This document shows, piece after piece, positions 44,285 through 53,838 of a stretch of 64,000 bases of DNA (its first letter is position 1; each line of letters begins with the position of its first letter). A program made the translations under genes and the position numbers. The DNA comes from JAVVHH01 sp963835135 (GTDB lineage: Bacteria > Pseudomonadota > Alphaproteobacteria > Acetobacterales > Acetobacteraceae): contig CAWIEF010000003.1 in the NCBI GenBank assembly GCA_963835135.1, forward strand, positions 1 to 64,000, read 5' to 3'. Below the pieces are notes generated by a model, which had not been told where the DNA came from, made no database searches, and was given only the letters and a program-made list of their open reading frames with translations.

Positions 44285-45484
44285 GTGCGGAGTTGGCGGC
44301 GGGCGGTCATTATCGGCGGATCCATCGGCGGCCTGTTCGCGGCGTTGTTGCTGCGCCGACAGGGATGGGATGTCGGCATCCACGAGCGGGTGCCCACACC
44401 GTTGTCCGGTCGGGGGGCGGGCATCATCACCCATCCGGAGCTGCGCGCGATCCTCGACGGGTTGGACCTGGATACCGACACCGATTTCGGCATCGCCGTG
44501 CGTGAACGCGTCACCTATGGGCAAGATGGCAGCCTGATCGGCATCTTTGCCTGCGCGCAGGTCGCGACGTCGTGGGAGCGGGTGTTCCGGATGCTTCGCG
44601 GCGCTTTGCCCGATTCGGCGTACGTGCATGGCGCGGAGTTGAGCGCCATCGAGGTCGGCGGGGACGGGGTCACGGCAGTCTTCGCCGATGGGCGCCGGGC
44701 CGAGGGTGACTTGCTGATCGGTGCCGATGGCGTGCGCTCGACCGTGCGGACGCTGGTCGCGGGCGATGTCTCGCCCGCCTATGCCGGCTATGTCGCGTGG
44801 CGTGGCTTGCTGGACGAGGCGACGGTGCCTGCCGACATGTTCGACCGGTTCAGCTTCTGTCTGCCGCCGGGGGAGCAGATCCTGGGATACCCGGTTGCCG
44901 GCGAGGGCAACGACCTCAGGCCGGGGCGGCGCCGTTATAATTTCGTGTGGTACCGGCCCGCCGACGAGGACCACGCGCTGCCGCGCCTGTTGACGGACTT
45001 GCGCGGCCACACGCATGCGGTCTCCATCCCTCCGCCGTTGATCCGGCCCGATGTCACGGCCGCGATGCGCCGGGATGCGCGGCAGACGCTGGCGCCCGTC
45101 TTTGCCGACATCGTCACGGCCACGGCGCAGCCCTTCCTGCAACCGATCTTCGATCTGGAGTTGCCGCAGATCGCATGGAGCCGGGTGGCGCTGCTCGGCG
45201 ATGCCGCGTTCGTCGTCCGGCCGCATGTCGGGGCTGGCGTTACGAAAGCGGCCGAGGACGCCGCGAGCCTGACGGCCGCCCTGGCCGCGACGCCGGACCT
45301 GCAGGTGGCGTTAGACCGCTACCAGGCCGAGCGGCTGCCGGCCGGACGGCGTCTGGTGCGGCGCGGCCGGCATCTCGGCGCTTACATGCAAGCCCAGCTG
45401 AGCACCGAGGAGGAGCGGCAGGCGGCCTCGCGCCACCACACGCCCGCGGCGGTGATGGCGGAGACGGCGCTCTTGGACTTCTAA
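44285..45484 (+). CDS. FAD-dependent aromatic-ring monooxygenase (2,6-dihydroxypyridine hydroxylase-like)
   Basis: Group A flavin hydroxylase, 399 residues. FAD sites: AVIIGGSIGGLFAALLLRRQG (GxGxxG variant GGSIGG), the GRGAGIITHPELRAIL block that points to the dihydroxypyridine/related N-heteroaromatic subgroup, LLIGADGVRSTVR (DG motif) and ALLGDAAFVVRPHVGAGVTKAAEDA (GD motif). It would use NAD(P)H and O2 to hydroxylate an electron-rich ring. GTG 44285 follows the TetR gene by 31 bp. It is convergent with the amidohydrolase, overlapping by 4 bp. Substrate assignment is by resemblance only. Confidence 0.85.
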   Translation: MRSWRRAVIIGGSIGGLFAALLLRRQGWDVGIHERVPTPLSGRGAGIITHPELRAILDGLDLDTDTDFGIAVRERVTYGQDGSLIGIFACAQVATSWERVFRMLRGALPDSAYVHGAELSAIEVGGDGVTAVFADGRRAEGDLLIGADGVRSTVRTLVAGDVSPAYAGYVAWRGLLDEATVPADMFDRFSFCLPPGEQILGYPVAGEGNDLRPGRRRYNFVWYRPADEDHALPRLLTDLRGHTHAVSIPPPLIRPDVTAAMRRDARQTLAPVFADIVTATAQPFLQPIFDLELPQIAWSRVALLGDAAFVVRPHVGAGVTKAAEDAASLTAALAATPDLQVALDRYQAERLPAGRRLVRRGRHLGAYMQAQLSTEEERQAASRHHTPAAVMAETALLDF

Positions 45485-46551
45485 CCCGTCAGGCCGAACA
45501 GCGCCTGCGCATTGCCGCCGGCGATCTTTCCGAACGTCGCCTCGTCCAGTCCGGCCGAAGCGAGATGGCCGACCGGATCGCTTTCAGCCATGTCGTACGG
45601 GTAGTCGGTGCCCATCAGCACGTGGTCGGCGCCGAACACCTCGATGAGATGGCGCAGCTGGTGCGGCGTGAACACGACGGAGTCGACGAACACGCGCTTG
45701 AGGTAGGAGGTCGGGGGCTGCTTCAACGTGCCGCGCGCATCCGAGCGGGCGCCCCACGCATGATCGATCCGGCCCGAATAGCTGGCGAGGTAGCCGCCGC
45801 CATGCACCGCGATGAGCTTGAGGCCGGGATGACGGTCCAGCACGCCGTCGAAGATCAGGTAGTGCAGCGCGAGCGTTGTTTCGAGCGGGTTGCCGATGAC
45901 GTTGTTGAAGTAGAACCGCGTCATCCGGCTGGCTTCGGTGAAGCCGTTGGGATGGATGAGGATCACCGCGCCGAGTTCTTCCGCCTTGGCCCAGAACGGC
46001 GCGAATTGCGGGTCCGATAGCTCGAGGCCGTTGACGCTGGTCAAGATGTGCGCGCCCTTCATGCCGTCGTCGCGCATGCTGCGCTCGAGTTCGGCGGCAG
46101 CCGCTGTGCCGTCCTGCATCGGCACCGTGCCGATCGCGGCGAACCGCTCCGGCTTCTGGGCTGCGAACGCGGCCAGCCCGGCGTTGACGATTCGGGCCGC
46201 CTTGATGCCGAGCTCGAGCGGGACGGTGTAGGTGCATTGCGGCGGCGGCGGCATGATGATCTGCACGTCGATGCCGGCGGCATCCATGTCGGCCAGGCGG
46301 ACGCTAAGGTCGACCATGTTGGGCCGACGGTCCTGATCCTGCTTGCGGTTCAGCGCCTTGGTCGGTTCGGTCGCGAAATGGGCTAGCGGCACCTTCGACA
46401 GATCCACGTGCGGCTGCGTAAGCGCCGCGGCCTCGGGGACCATGACGTGCGAGTGCATGTCGATCGTGATGCTGCGAGGCCGCGCCTCACGGCCGGGCTG
46501 GCCATGCGGTCGCGCGGCGGTGGCGCCGTAATGGTTGGTCTCGTCGGGCAA
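45481..46551 (-). CDS. Amidohydrolase family protein (ACMSD-like)
   Basis: TIM-barrel metal enzyme, 356 residues. Zinc and catalytic residues can be placed: IDMHSHVM (H33, H35), ILIHPNG (H200), AVHGGGYL (H250), and MGTDYPYDM (D316), the pattern of 2-amino-3-carboxymuconate-6-semialdehyde decarboxylase and gamma-resorcylate decarboxylase relatives. TTG 46551 is supported by AAGGAGAG a few bases upstream. It is the last gene of the first Liv operon, 11 bp after livF, so it probably decarboxylates or hydrolyses a ring-cleavage product. Confidence 0.88.
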   Translation of the reverse strand: MPDETNHYGATAARPHGQPGREARPRSITIDMHSHVMVPEAAALTQPHVDLSKVPLAHFATEPTKALNRKQDQDRRPNMVDLSVRLADMDAAGIDVQIIMPPPPQCTYTVPLELGIKAARIVNAGLAAFAAQKPERFAAIGTVPMQDGTAAAAELERSMRDDGMKGAHILTSVNGLELSDPQFAPFWAKAEELGAVILIHPNGFTEASRMTRFYFNNVIGNPLETTLALHYLIFDGVLDRHPGLKLIAVHGGGYLASYSGRIDHAWGARSDARGTLKQPPTSYLKRVFVDSVVFTPHQLRHLIEVFGADHVLMGTDYPYDMAESDPVGHLASAGLDEATFGKIAGGNAQALFGLTG

Positions 46552-46562
46552 GAAACTCTCCT

Positions 46563-47262
<700 letters not shown>

Positions 47263-47270
<8 letters not shown>

Positions 47271-48006
47271 CGAGATACACCTCCCGCGTGCGTGGATCGG
47301 CGACGACTTCGGCGCGCGTACCCTCCAGCACGACGGTGCCGAAATTGAGCAGGGTGATGCGATCGGCCAGCGCGAGCGCGACGTCCATGTCGTGCTCGAT
47401 CAGCACGATCGAAACCGACCGGGGCAGCGCTTCGAGCACGGCGCGCACGGTCACGCGCTCTTCGGCCGACAATCCGGCCAGCGGTTCGTCGAGCAGCAGC
47501 AGGCGCGGGTCCTGGGCCAGCACCATGGCCAGTTCCAACCGCCGCCGCTCGCCATACGAGGTTTCGGCGGCGATCCGGGTGCCCTGGTCCTGCAGTCCGA
47601 CGGTCGCCAGCGCGGCTTGCGCGCGCGCATTGATGTCGTGCCGGCGCGCGAACGAGCCCCACGGGACCCAGCCGACCGGGCTGGTGCCAATCGCCGCGAG
47701 GGCGACGTTGTGCAGCAGGGTCTCGCCCGGAAACAGCGTCAGCACCTGATAGGTGCGGCCGAGGCCGGCGCTGGCGCGTCGGCGCACCGGCTGGCCGAGG
47801 AGCTCCTGGCCGAACACCTGCACGCTGCCGGCATCGGCGCGCAGGTCGCCGCAGATCAGGTTGAACAGCGTGGTCTTGCCCGCGCCGTTCGGCCCGATCA
47901 GCAGGCGCCGCTCGCCGGGCATGACGGTCAGGCTCACGCTCTTCGTCGCCGCGATCCCGCCGAACGACTTGCGCAAGCCGTCGACGTGCAGTGCGGGGGT
48001 GGTCAT
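47263..48006 (-). CDS. Branched-chain amino acid-type ABC transporter ATPase, LivG (first set)
   Basis: 247 residues from ATG 48006, which overlaps the livM stop (TGATG); the longer open frame upstream is a shadow. Walker A LIGPNGAGKTTLFNLICGDL, LGRTYQVLTLFPGETLLHNVAL, signature-like TSYGERRRLELAMVLAQDPRLLLLDEPLAGLSAEER, H-loop IVLIEHDMDVALALADRITLLNFG. The YGERRRLE signature is the usual LivG variant. Confidence 0.93.
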
Positions 48007-48959
48007 CAGACCTTCACCGGCACGGCGTTCGGCCGCGTTGTCGTGACCAGGCGCCGCATGCCCGGGACCAGGCCGCGTGGCATCAGCATAACGGACACGA
48101 TGAAGATGAGCCCGAGCAGGGAGGACCAGCGGTCCACGTAGGTGCTGACGATCGTCTTGACCACCGTGATCACCGTAGCGCCGGCGACGGGCCCGGCCAG
48201 GGTGCCGGCCCCGCCGAGCACGACCATGAGCAAGACTTCGGCCGACTGCTGCAGCGACATGGTCTGCGGGCTGATGAAGCCGTAGTCCCAGATGTAGAGC
48301 AGGCCGGCGATCGAGCCCCAGAACCCGGCCAGCGTGAAGGCCGCCCACTGCATCTGCCAGACCGGATGGCCGAGCATCCGCATGCGGCGCGGCTGGTCTC
48401 GCGCGCCGCGCAGGCAAGCCGCGAACGGCGACCGGGAGAGCTGCCACAGCGCCGTCAGCGCGGCCAGGAAGACCGCCGCGACCAGGTAGTAGAACGATTT
48501 GGGCCCGGTCAGGTCGACCCCGGGCAGGCTCGGCCGTGGCGCCCGCAGCCCATTGTCGCCGCCCGTCAGCCACACCCACCGATACGACAGGCCCCAGACG
48601 ACTTGGCCGAGCGCCAGCGTGATCATCATGAAGCCGAGTCCGGCGGCACGCAGCGCCAGCACGCCGAACGCAGCCGCCAGCACGGTGCCGCCCAGCACCG
48701 CCAGAACGGCCGCGCCGACCGCGCCGACACCGGTGTTCGTCATCAGCCAGGCGTAGGTATAGGCCGGCACACCGAGATAGACAGCGTGACCGAGCGAAGA
48801 CATCCCGCAGTAGCCGATCAGGATGTTGAGGCTGAGCGCCAGCACGGCGCTGACGAGCACGTGGGTGGCGATCGCGACGTAGAACGTGTCCGGCAGCACC
48901 CAGGGCAGAATGAGCAGGGCGACGACGGTGAGGAGCGCAGGGACGACCGTGGACCTCAT
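48006..48959 (-). CDS. Branched-chain amino acid-type ABC transporter permease, LivM (first set)
   Basis: 317 residues, polytopic. LVSAVLALSLNILIGYCGMSSLGHAVYLGVPAY is the LivM signature, with GLGFMMITLALGQVVWGLSYRWVWLTGGDNGLRA and GSIAGLLYIWDYGFISPQTMSLQQSAEVLLMVVLGGAGTLAGPVAGA further on. ATG 48959 overlaps the livH stop (ATGA). Confidence 0.93.
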   Translation of the reverse strand: MRSTVVPALLTVVALLILPWVLPDTFYVAIATHVLVSAVLALSLNILIGYCGMSSLGHAVYLGVPAYTYAWLMTNTGVGAVGAAVLAVLGGTVLAAAFGVLALRAAGLGFMMITLALGQVVWGLSYRWVWLTGGDNGLRAPRPSLPGVDLTGPKSFYYLVAAVFLAALTALWQLSRSPFAACLRGARDQPRRMRMLGHPVWQMQWAAFTLAGFWGSIAGLLYIWDYGFISPQTMSLQQSAEVLLMVVLGGAGTLAGPVAGATVITVVKTIVSTYVDRWSSLLGLIFIVSVMLMPRGLVPGMRRLVTTTRPNAVPVKV

Positions 48960-49816
48960 GCGGCAGCGCGGCCGAACAGGCCCTCTGGCTTGAACACCAA
49001 CGCCAGCACCATGGGCAGGAACAGCACCACGTAGGCGAAGTCCGGCAGCAGGGCGTTGCCGAAATTGTAGATGAACCCGATCAGGAAGCTGCCGACCAGC
49101 GCCCCGCCCAAACTGCCGACCCCGCCGAGGATCACGACGATCAACGCGAGCGGGAGCATGTCGGTGTCCAAGCCGGGATAAGCGGACAGGATCGGCCCGC
49201 CCACCGCCCCGCCGAAGCCGGCCAGGGCGGCGCCGATGAAGAACACGGTGTTGAACAACCGGCCGACCCGGATGCCGACCCCCCTTGCCATCATGCGGTC
49301 ATCTACGCCGGCGCGGATCATCGCACCCAGCCGCGTGTAGTTCAGCAGCAATACGAGCAGCACCAGCGCGAGGACCGCGACGACGAGCACCACAAGCCGG
49401 TAGGTCGGGAACGCATAACCGAACAGCCGCAATGGCCGGCTCAGCGAGGCGGGGGCCGCGAGCGGCATCGGATCGCCACCCCAAACGCCGAGGCAGAGAT
49501 CGGCGATGATGAACGCCAAGCCGAGCGTGACCAGCACCTGGCCTTGCTCGTTGCCCGCAAGCCGGCGCAACAGCGCGCGTTCGAGCCCGGCGCCGAGTGC
49601 TCCGACTGCCAGCGCAACGGCCAGCGCCGCCGCCAAGAACGTCCAGCCGGCGTTGAGCAGCGTTGCCCCCAGATAGGCGCCAAGCATGAACAGGGCACCG
49701 TGGGCGAGGTTGGGGATCCGCAGAAGCCCGAAGATCAAGGAAAACCCGGACGCAAGCAAGAATAGCAGCCCGCCAAAGGCGACGCTGTTCAGCGTTTGGA
49801 TTAGCCAGAACTGCAT
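48956..49816 (-). CDS. Branched-chain amino acid-type ABC transporter permease, LivH (first set)
   Basis: 286 residues, polytopic. NSVAFGGLLFLLASGFSLIFGLLRIPNLAHGALFMLGAYLGATL is the LivH opening; later GAMIRAGVDDRMMARGVGIRVGRLFNTVFFIGAALAGFGGAVGGPILS and GGVGSLGGALVGSFLIGFI. ATG 49816 sits three bases after the livK stop. Confidence 0.93.
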   Translation of the reverse strand: MQFWLIQTLNSVAFGGLLFLLASGFSLIFGLLRIPNLAHGALFMLGAYLGATLLNAGWTFLAAALAVALAVGALGAGLERALLRRLAGNEQGQVLVTLGLAFIIADLCLGVWGGDPMPLAAPASLSRPLRLFGYAFPTYRLVVLVVAVLALVLLVLLLNYTRLGAMIRAGVDDRMMARGVGIRVGRLFNTVFFIGAALAGFGGAVGGPILSAYPGLDTDMLPLALIVVILGGVGSLGGALVGSFLIGFIYNFGNALLPDFAYVVLFLPMVLALVFKPEGLFGRAAA

Positions 49817-49818
49817 CG

Positions 49819-51051
49819 CTACTTGTCGAGGTTCCGGGCCGGTGGCGAGTCGCGGGCGTAGACGGGCTCCTTGAGGAAGGCGGCCGGGTCGTAGGTCCAG
49901 AATTGACTGACGTCCGGATAGGTCTTGATGACCGTGTTGACCAGGTGGCTGCCCTTCTTCTCGACCTTGCGGATATACACGTTGCCGACGACGTTACCGA
50001 ATTGGTCGAACCGCACATGACCGCGGGCGGTATCGGGAAAATTGCCGTCGCGGACAGCTTTGACAAAGGTCGCCTTGTCCTCGATCTTGCCGCCAATGGT
50101 ACCGAGCGCCGCGTTCATCACCTGTGCCGCAACATAAGTCCCGGCGGCGTAGTAGCCGGGGTCAACCTTGTACTCGGCTTGCATGCCGGCCACGAACGCC
50201 TTGTTGGACGGTGTGTCGAGTTCGGCCGAATACCAGTTGGCCGAGATCATGCCGATCGCGTCCGGTCCCATCTGCTGCAGAATTGCCTCGTCGACCGCCG
50301 TCATGCCGCCGATGATCGGCGTTCCGCCGCCATACTCCTTAAATTGCTTGAAAAACCGGAAACCGTTGGAGCCGGCGAATGACATGTAGATGCCGTCCAC
50401 CTCCTTCAGCTGGGCGATGAAGGTCCCGTAGTCGGGCGCGTTCAGGGGGGGCCACAGCTTCTGCACGATCTGTCCGCCCTCGTCCTCGAAGACGCGCTGG
50501 AAGCCCGCATTCTGCTCTTGGCCAAACGCGATATCGTCACCGATCGTCGTCATCCGCTTGTATCGGAGTTCCTTGCGGGCGTAGTCCGCCAAAGGCTGCG
50601 CGCACTGCGCCGACGATGAGGTCACGCGGCAAAACCAAGGGTCAGGGTGGCGCTGGGTAATATCCTCGGCGGCGGCCACGCTGAAGACGGGGATGCCCCG
50701 CTCCTTGGTGTAGTCGTCGATGGCCAGCGCCTCGAACGCGGCGAGCGGTCCGATGATGGCGGAGACGTTGTTCCGCTCGACGAGTTCCTGCGTCTTGGAG
50801 CGCGTGTTGGCCGGCACGCCCCCGGTGTCGGCGGTGAACAGCTCGACCGGGCGCCCGGCCATCTTGTTGCCGTTCTGCTTGAGCCAGAGTTGCAGGCCCT
50901 GTTCCATCTGGATCCCGCCGGCGGCGAGCGGCCCGGTCTTGACGGTCAGGAAGCCGAGCCGGATCGGGCCGCCCTCCTGGGCCCGGGCCCGGCTGGCGAC
51001 GGAGAGAGCGAGGCTGCTCCCGAGCATTGTGCGCCGGCTGATGGTCGTCAT
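49819..51051 (-). CDS. Periplasmic ligand-binding protein of Liv-type ABC transporter, LivK (first set)
   Basis: 410 residues from ATG 51051, which overlaps the hydrolase stop (ATGA); the long open frame upstream is a shadow of the hydrolase gene. The N-terminus ISRRTMLGSSLALSVASRARAQE looks like a Tat signal. Peripla_BP_6 blocks: IRLGFLTVKTGPLAAGGIQMEQGLQL, VELFTADTGGVPANTRSKTQELVERNNVSAIIGPLAAFEAL, IPVFSVAAAEDIT, RKELRYKRMTTIGDDIAFGQEQ. Ligand unknown; the operon context favours an aromatic or amide-type compound over leucine. Confidence 0.92.
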   Translation of the reverse strand: MTTISRRTMLGSSLALSVASRARAQEGGPIRLGFLTVKTGPLAAGGIQMEQGLQLWLKQNGNKMAGRPVELFTADTGGVPANTRSKTQELVERNNVSAIIGPLAAFEALAIDDYTKERGIPVFSVAAAEDITQRHPDPWFCRVTSSSAQCAQPLADYARKELRYKRMTTIGDDIAFGQEQNAGFQRVFEDEGGQIVQKLWPPLNAPDYGTFIAQLKEVDGIYMSFAGSNGFRFFKQFKEYGGGTPIIGGMTAVDEAILQQMGPDAIGMISANWYSAELDTPSNKAFVAGMQAEYKVDPGYYAAGTYVAAQVMNAALGTIGGKIEDKATFVKAVRDGNFPDTARGHVRFDQFGNVVGNVYIRKVEKKGSHLVNTVIKTYPDVSQFWTYDPAAFLKEPVYARDSPPARNLDK

Positions 51052-52802
51052 GGTGCCTCCGAAGCGGTGCGGGGTGGGATGATGGGCAGCAGCAGGACCG
51101 GGCGTCGGTCCGGCGTCGCGTGCAGGGTGGTGCGGCCGGCGAACACCGTGGGCGGCCGGTCGGTCGGGTCGTCGTGCAGGAAGGGGCCGCAGCCGCGGAG
51201 CACGTTCTTGAAGTTCGACAGGCGTCCGCCCTCGACCGCGGCCTCGTAATCGCGCCCGCGCACGCTCAGCCCAATGCGGTGCCCCGGCGGCACCACGATG
51301 CTGGTCGGCCAGATCTCGATATCGAGTTGGACGATGTCGCCCGGTGCGAGCGGCTCCCGGGTGGTGTGCGTGTGATAGGGCCGATAGGGGAGCGAGAGCG
51401 CCGGGTCGAGCGCGCGGTGCGAGGCGCGCAGCCAACCCTGGCCGACCGGCGTGTGCGGGTCGATGGCACCCTGGAAGGTGATCTCGTGGAGGTCGGGCGT
51501 AAACACGCGCAGCACCACGAACAGATCGGCGTCTTCCGTGCTCGACGAGACGAACAGCCGAACCGTCGACGGGCCGGTGATCTCGGTCGCTTGGATGACT
51601 GGCGGAGTCAGGAAGGTCAGGCCGTCGCCCGTCGCCTCGAACGCGAGCAGGCCCGGAGCCGAGTCCGAGCCGGTGACGAGCGACTGATCGTGCAGGTCGA
51701 GCGCGAACTCGGTCCATTGCGTGTCGGCGATCGGCCAGGCGGTCTCGGCGCGCGGCTCGAATCGGTCCGGATGGCGCACTTGCAGCAGCACCTTGGGCTG
51801 CTCGGCCCAGTCGGACGCCGGGTCCTGCTTGAGGAAATGGTCGAAGAACCGGCGCTGCAACGTGCGGCCGTAATCGGTGTAGAAATGCGTCCAGTGCTCG
51901 ATGCCGTGTGCCTCGAGCCATTTCTCGGTCGATGCCGCGCGCACGTAGCCCTCGAAATTCCCGCGCGGATGCAACCCTTGGCCGCCCCAATTGGCCGCCG
52001 AGAGGAACGGCACCGTGACGCGCGACCAGTCGGGCGACCGGGCGCGGTGGTAGTCGTCGTCCAACGGATGGGCGAGGATCTCGCGGCCGAAATCGCAGCG
52101 ATTGGCCGCAAGCGTCGCCTCGTCGAGCGTGTCGGGTCCGCAGACCAACTCGCCGGTCGCCTTGCTGCGTGGCCCGCGCTCGCCGAGCCCGTTCTGGACC
52201 GTCTTGACCTGCATGTCGTACCAGTTGGCCCAGAACGTGCTGACGATGCCGCCGTGATGCGTCATGTCGCGATACCAGTCGGCCGCGCCTTCCCAGATGC
52301 ACATCGCGGCCAGGTGCGGCGGCTGGCGGCTGGCGACCTGCCATTGATTGATCCCGTAGTAACTGATGCCGTTCAGCCCGACCCGGCCGTTGCTCCAGGC
52401 CTGCACGCCTGCCCACTCGATGCAGTCATGGAAATCCTGCGTCTCGCGCGGGCTGAAATGATCGACGAAGCCCGGTGAGCGCCCGCAGCCGCGGCTGTCG
52501 ACGCGCACACAGACGTAGCCATCCGGCACCCATTTCTCGGGATCGACCACTTCCCAGTTCTGGTAGAGATTGCTCGATCCCGCAGCCACGTCCGGATGCT
52601 GTCCGACCATGCGCTCCCAAGCGCTGGGATATCCCTCCTGGAACGACAATCCCTTGGCGTATGGCCCATAGGTCAGCAGGACCGGATAGCGGCCGTCGGA
52701 CACCGGGCGGAACACGTCGGCGCGAAGGACCAAGCCGTCGTCCATCGTGATGCCGACGTCCCAATCGATCTGCATTCCCTCGCGCGTCTGGCTGCCATCC
52801 AT
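51048..52802 (-). CDS. CocE/NonD family hydrolase
   Basis: 584 residues of the X-Pro dipeptidyl-peptidase/cocaine-esterase type. N-terminal alpha/beta hydrolase: MDDGLVLRADVFRPVSDGRYPVLLTYGPYAKG, VCVRVDSRGCGRSPG, and nucleophile elbow GLNGISYYG with Ser147; the C-terminal jelly-roll begins about WTEFALDL and includes GDIVQLDIEIWPTSIVVPPGHRIGLSVRGRDYE. These enzymes cleave esters or amides. ATG 52802 is the first gene of Liv set 1, with an operator candidate 45 bp upstream. It may deacylate or de-esterify the incoming substrate; there is no obvious secretion signal. Confidence 0.9.
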   Translation of the reverse strand: MDGSQTREGMQIDWDVGITMDDGLVLRADVFRPVSDGRYPVLLTYGPYAKGLSFQEGYPSAWERMVGQHPDVAAGSSNLYQNWEVVDPEKWVPDGYVCVRVDSRGCGRSPGFVDHFSPRETQDFHDCIEWAGVQAWSNGRVGLNGISYYGINQWQVASRQPPHLAAMCIWEGAADWYRDMTHHGGIVSTFWANWYDMQVKTVQNGLGERGPRSKATGELVCGPDTLDEATLAANRCDFGREILAHPLDDDYHRARSPDWSRVTVPFLSAANWGGQGLHPRGNFEGYVRAASTEKWLEAHGIEHWTHFYTDYGRTLQRRFFDHFLKQDPASDWAEQPKVLLQVRHPDRFEPRAETAWPIADTQWTEFALDLHDQSLVTGSDSAPGLLAFEATGDGLTFLTPPVIQATEITGPSTVRLFVSSSTEDADLFVVLRVFTPDLHEITFQGAIDPHTPVGQGWLRASHRALDPALSLPYRPYHTHTTREPLAPGDIVQLDIEIWPTSIVVPPGHRIGLSVRGRDYEAAVEGGRLSNFKNVLRGCGPFLHDDPTDRPPTVFAGRTTLHATPDRRPVLLLPIIPPRTASEAP

Positions 52803-52846
52803 GCAGTCGCTTCCCCCTCGATAGCGGCCTTGCCTTCTATCGTTAT

Positions 52847-52861
52847 TGATCGACAGATAAG
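52847..52861. promoter_or_regulatory. Operator candidate, copy 2 of the recurrent motif
   Basis: TGATCGACAGATAAG, one mismatch from TGATCGNNCGATAA, 45 bp upstream of the first gene of Liv set 1. Together with the preceding TTAT it also shares TTATTGATCG with the site at 53799-53812 (read on the minus strand). Confidence 0.55.
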
Positions 52862-52889
52862 CCCGTCACCGCCGACGATGCAAGCGGGG

Positions 52890-53765
52890 CTACGCGGGCA
52901 GGCCCGCCATTCGTTGCAGCACGTCGCACACCGCCGCAGTATCGTGCGACGCGTGCCCGAGCGACATCGCGCTGGCATACACCGGGATGCAGGCGCTGAG
53001 CAGCGGGGTCGGCACGCCGAGCGCGGTGGCGAACTGGCCGATGATCGCCATGTCCTTCTGCCAGATCGACACTTTCATCGTGGCCGGCTCGTATTCGCCC
53101 ACCGCCATCATGGGCGCCCGCAACTCGAACACGCGGGACGTGCCGGCGCCGGCACCGATCAGGTCGACGACCTGCTTGGGATCGAGCCCGGCCTTCATCC
53201 CGAGCACCATTGCCTCTGCCGAGGCGACGTTGTGGATCGCGACCAGCAGGTTGGCGACGTATTTCATCCGGCTGCCGTTGCCATAGGCGCCGACGTCGTG
53301 CGCGGCGCGGGCGAAGCCGTCGAAGAACGGCTTGACCGTGGCGATCGCCGCGCTATCGCCGCTGGCATAGATCACCAGGTCGCGCGTCTTGGCTTGTGAG
53401 CCGGTGCCGCTGATCGGGCAATCGAGCGCGGTGTGCCCGGCCGCCGCCAGCGCCTCGCCGAACTTCAGCTTGTCCTCGAGCGCCATCGTGCTGGCTTCGA
53501 TCACGATGCGCGGCGCGGTGCCGGACGCCGCGATGGCGGCGGCAGTGGCGTGCAGCGCGGCCGGGGAGGGCAAGCTGGTCATGATCACCGGCGCGGCCTC
53601 GATAAGCGCGCCCACGTCGTCGTGCACGCTCACCCCGGCTGCCTGCGCGGCGGCCCGGGCGGCCGGGTCGGGATCGTAGCCGTGCATGCGCCAGCCGCTC
53701 TGCACGAGATTGGCGGACATTGCGCCGCCCATGATGCCGAGGCCGATTAGTCCGGCGTCTTGCAT
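52890..53765 (-). CDS. NAD(P)-dependent beta-hydroxyacid dehydrogenase (3-hydroxyisobutyrate dehydrogenase-like)
   Basis: 291 residues. Rossmann GLIGLGIMGGAMSANLVQSGW, substrate-site DCPISGTGSQAKTRDLVIYASGD, catalytic GNGSRMKYVANLLVAIHNVASAEAMVLGMKAGLDP (Lys and Asn). ATG 53765 has GGGAG about seven bases upstream. It is divergent from a second member of the same family, with an operator candidate between. Relatives oxidise 3-hydroxyisobutyrate, tartronate semialdehyde or 2-(hydroxymethyl)glutarate. Confidence 0.9.
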   Translation of the reverse strand: MQDAGLIGLGIMGGAMSANLVQSGWRMHGYDPDPAARAAAQAAGVSVHDDVGALIEAAPVIMTSLPSPAALHATAAAIAASGTAPRIVIEASTMALEDKLKFGEALAAAGHTALDCPISGTGSQAKTRDLVIYASGDSAAIATVKPFFDGFARAAHDVGAYGNGSRMKYVANLLVAIHNVASAEAMVLGMKAGLDPKQVVDLIGAGAGTSRVFELRAPMMAVGEYEPATMKVSIWQKDMAIIGQFATALGVPTPLLSACIPVYASAMSLGHASHDTAAVCDVLQRMAGLPA

Positions 53766-53798
53766 GTCGTTGCTCCCTTCAGCATCCGTCGCGTATAG

Positions 53799-53812
53799 CG
53801 ATCGAGCGATCA
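53799..53812. promoter_or_regulatory. Operator candidate, copy 3 of the recurrent motif (divergent promoter)
   Basis: CGATCGAGCGATCA, read on the minus strand TGATCGCTCGATCG, differs from TGATCGNNCGATAA only at the last two bases. It lies in the 73-bp gap between two divergent dehydrogenase genes, 34 and 26 bp from their start codons. Confidence 0.5.
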
Positions 53813-53838
53813 ATAAGCTGCAATGGCGGGAGACGTCC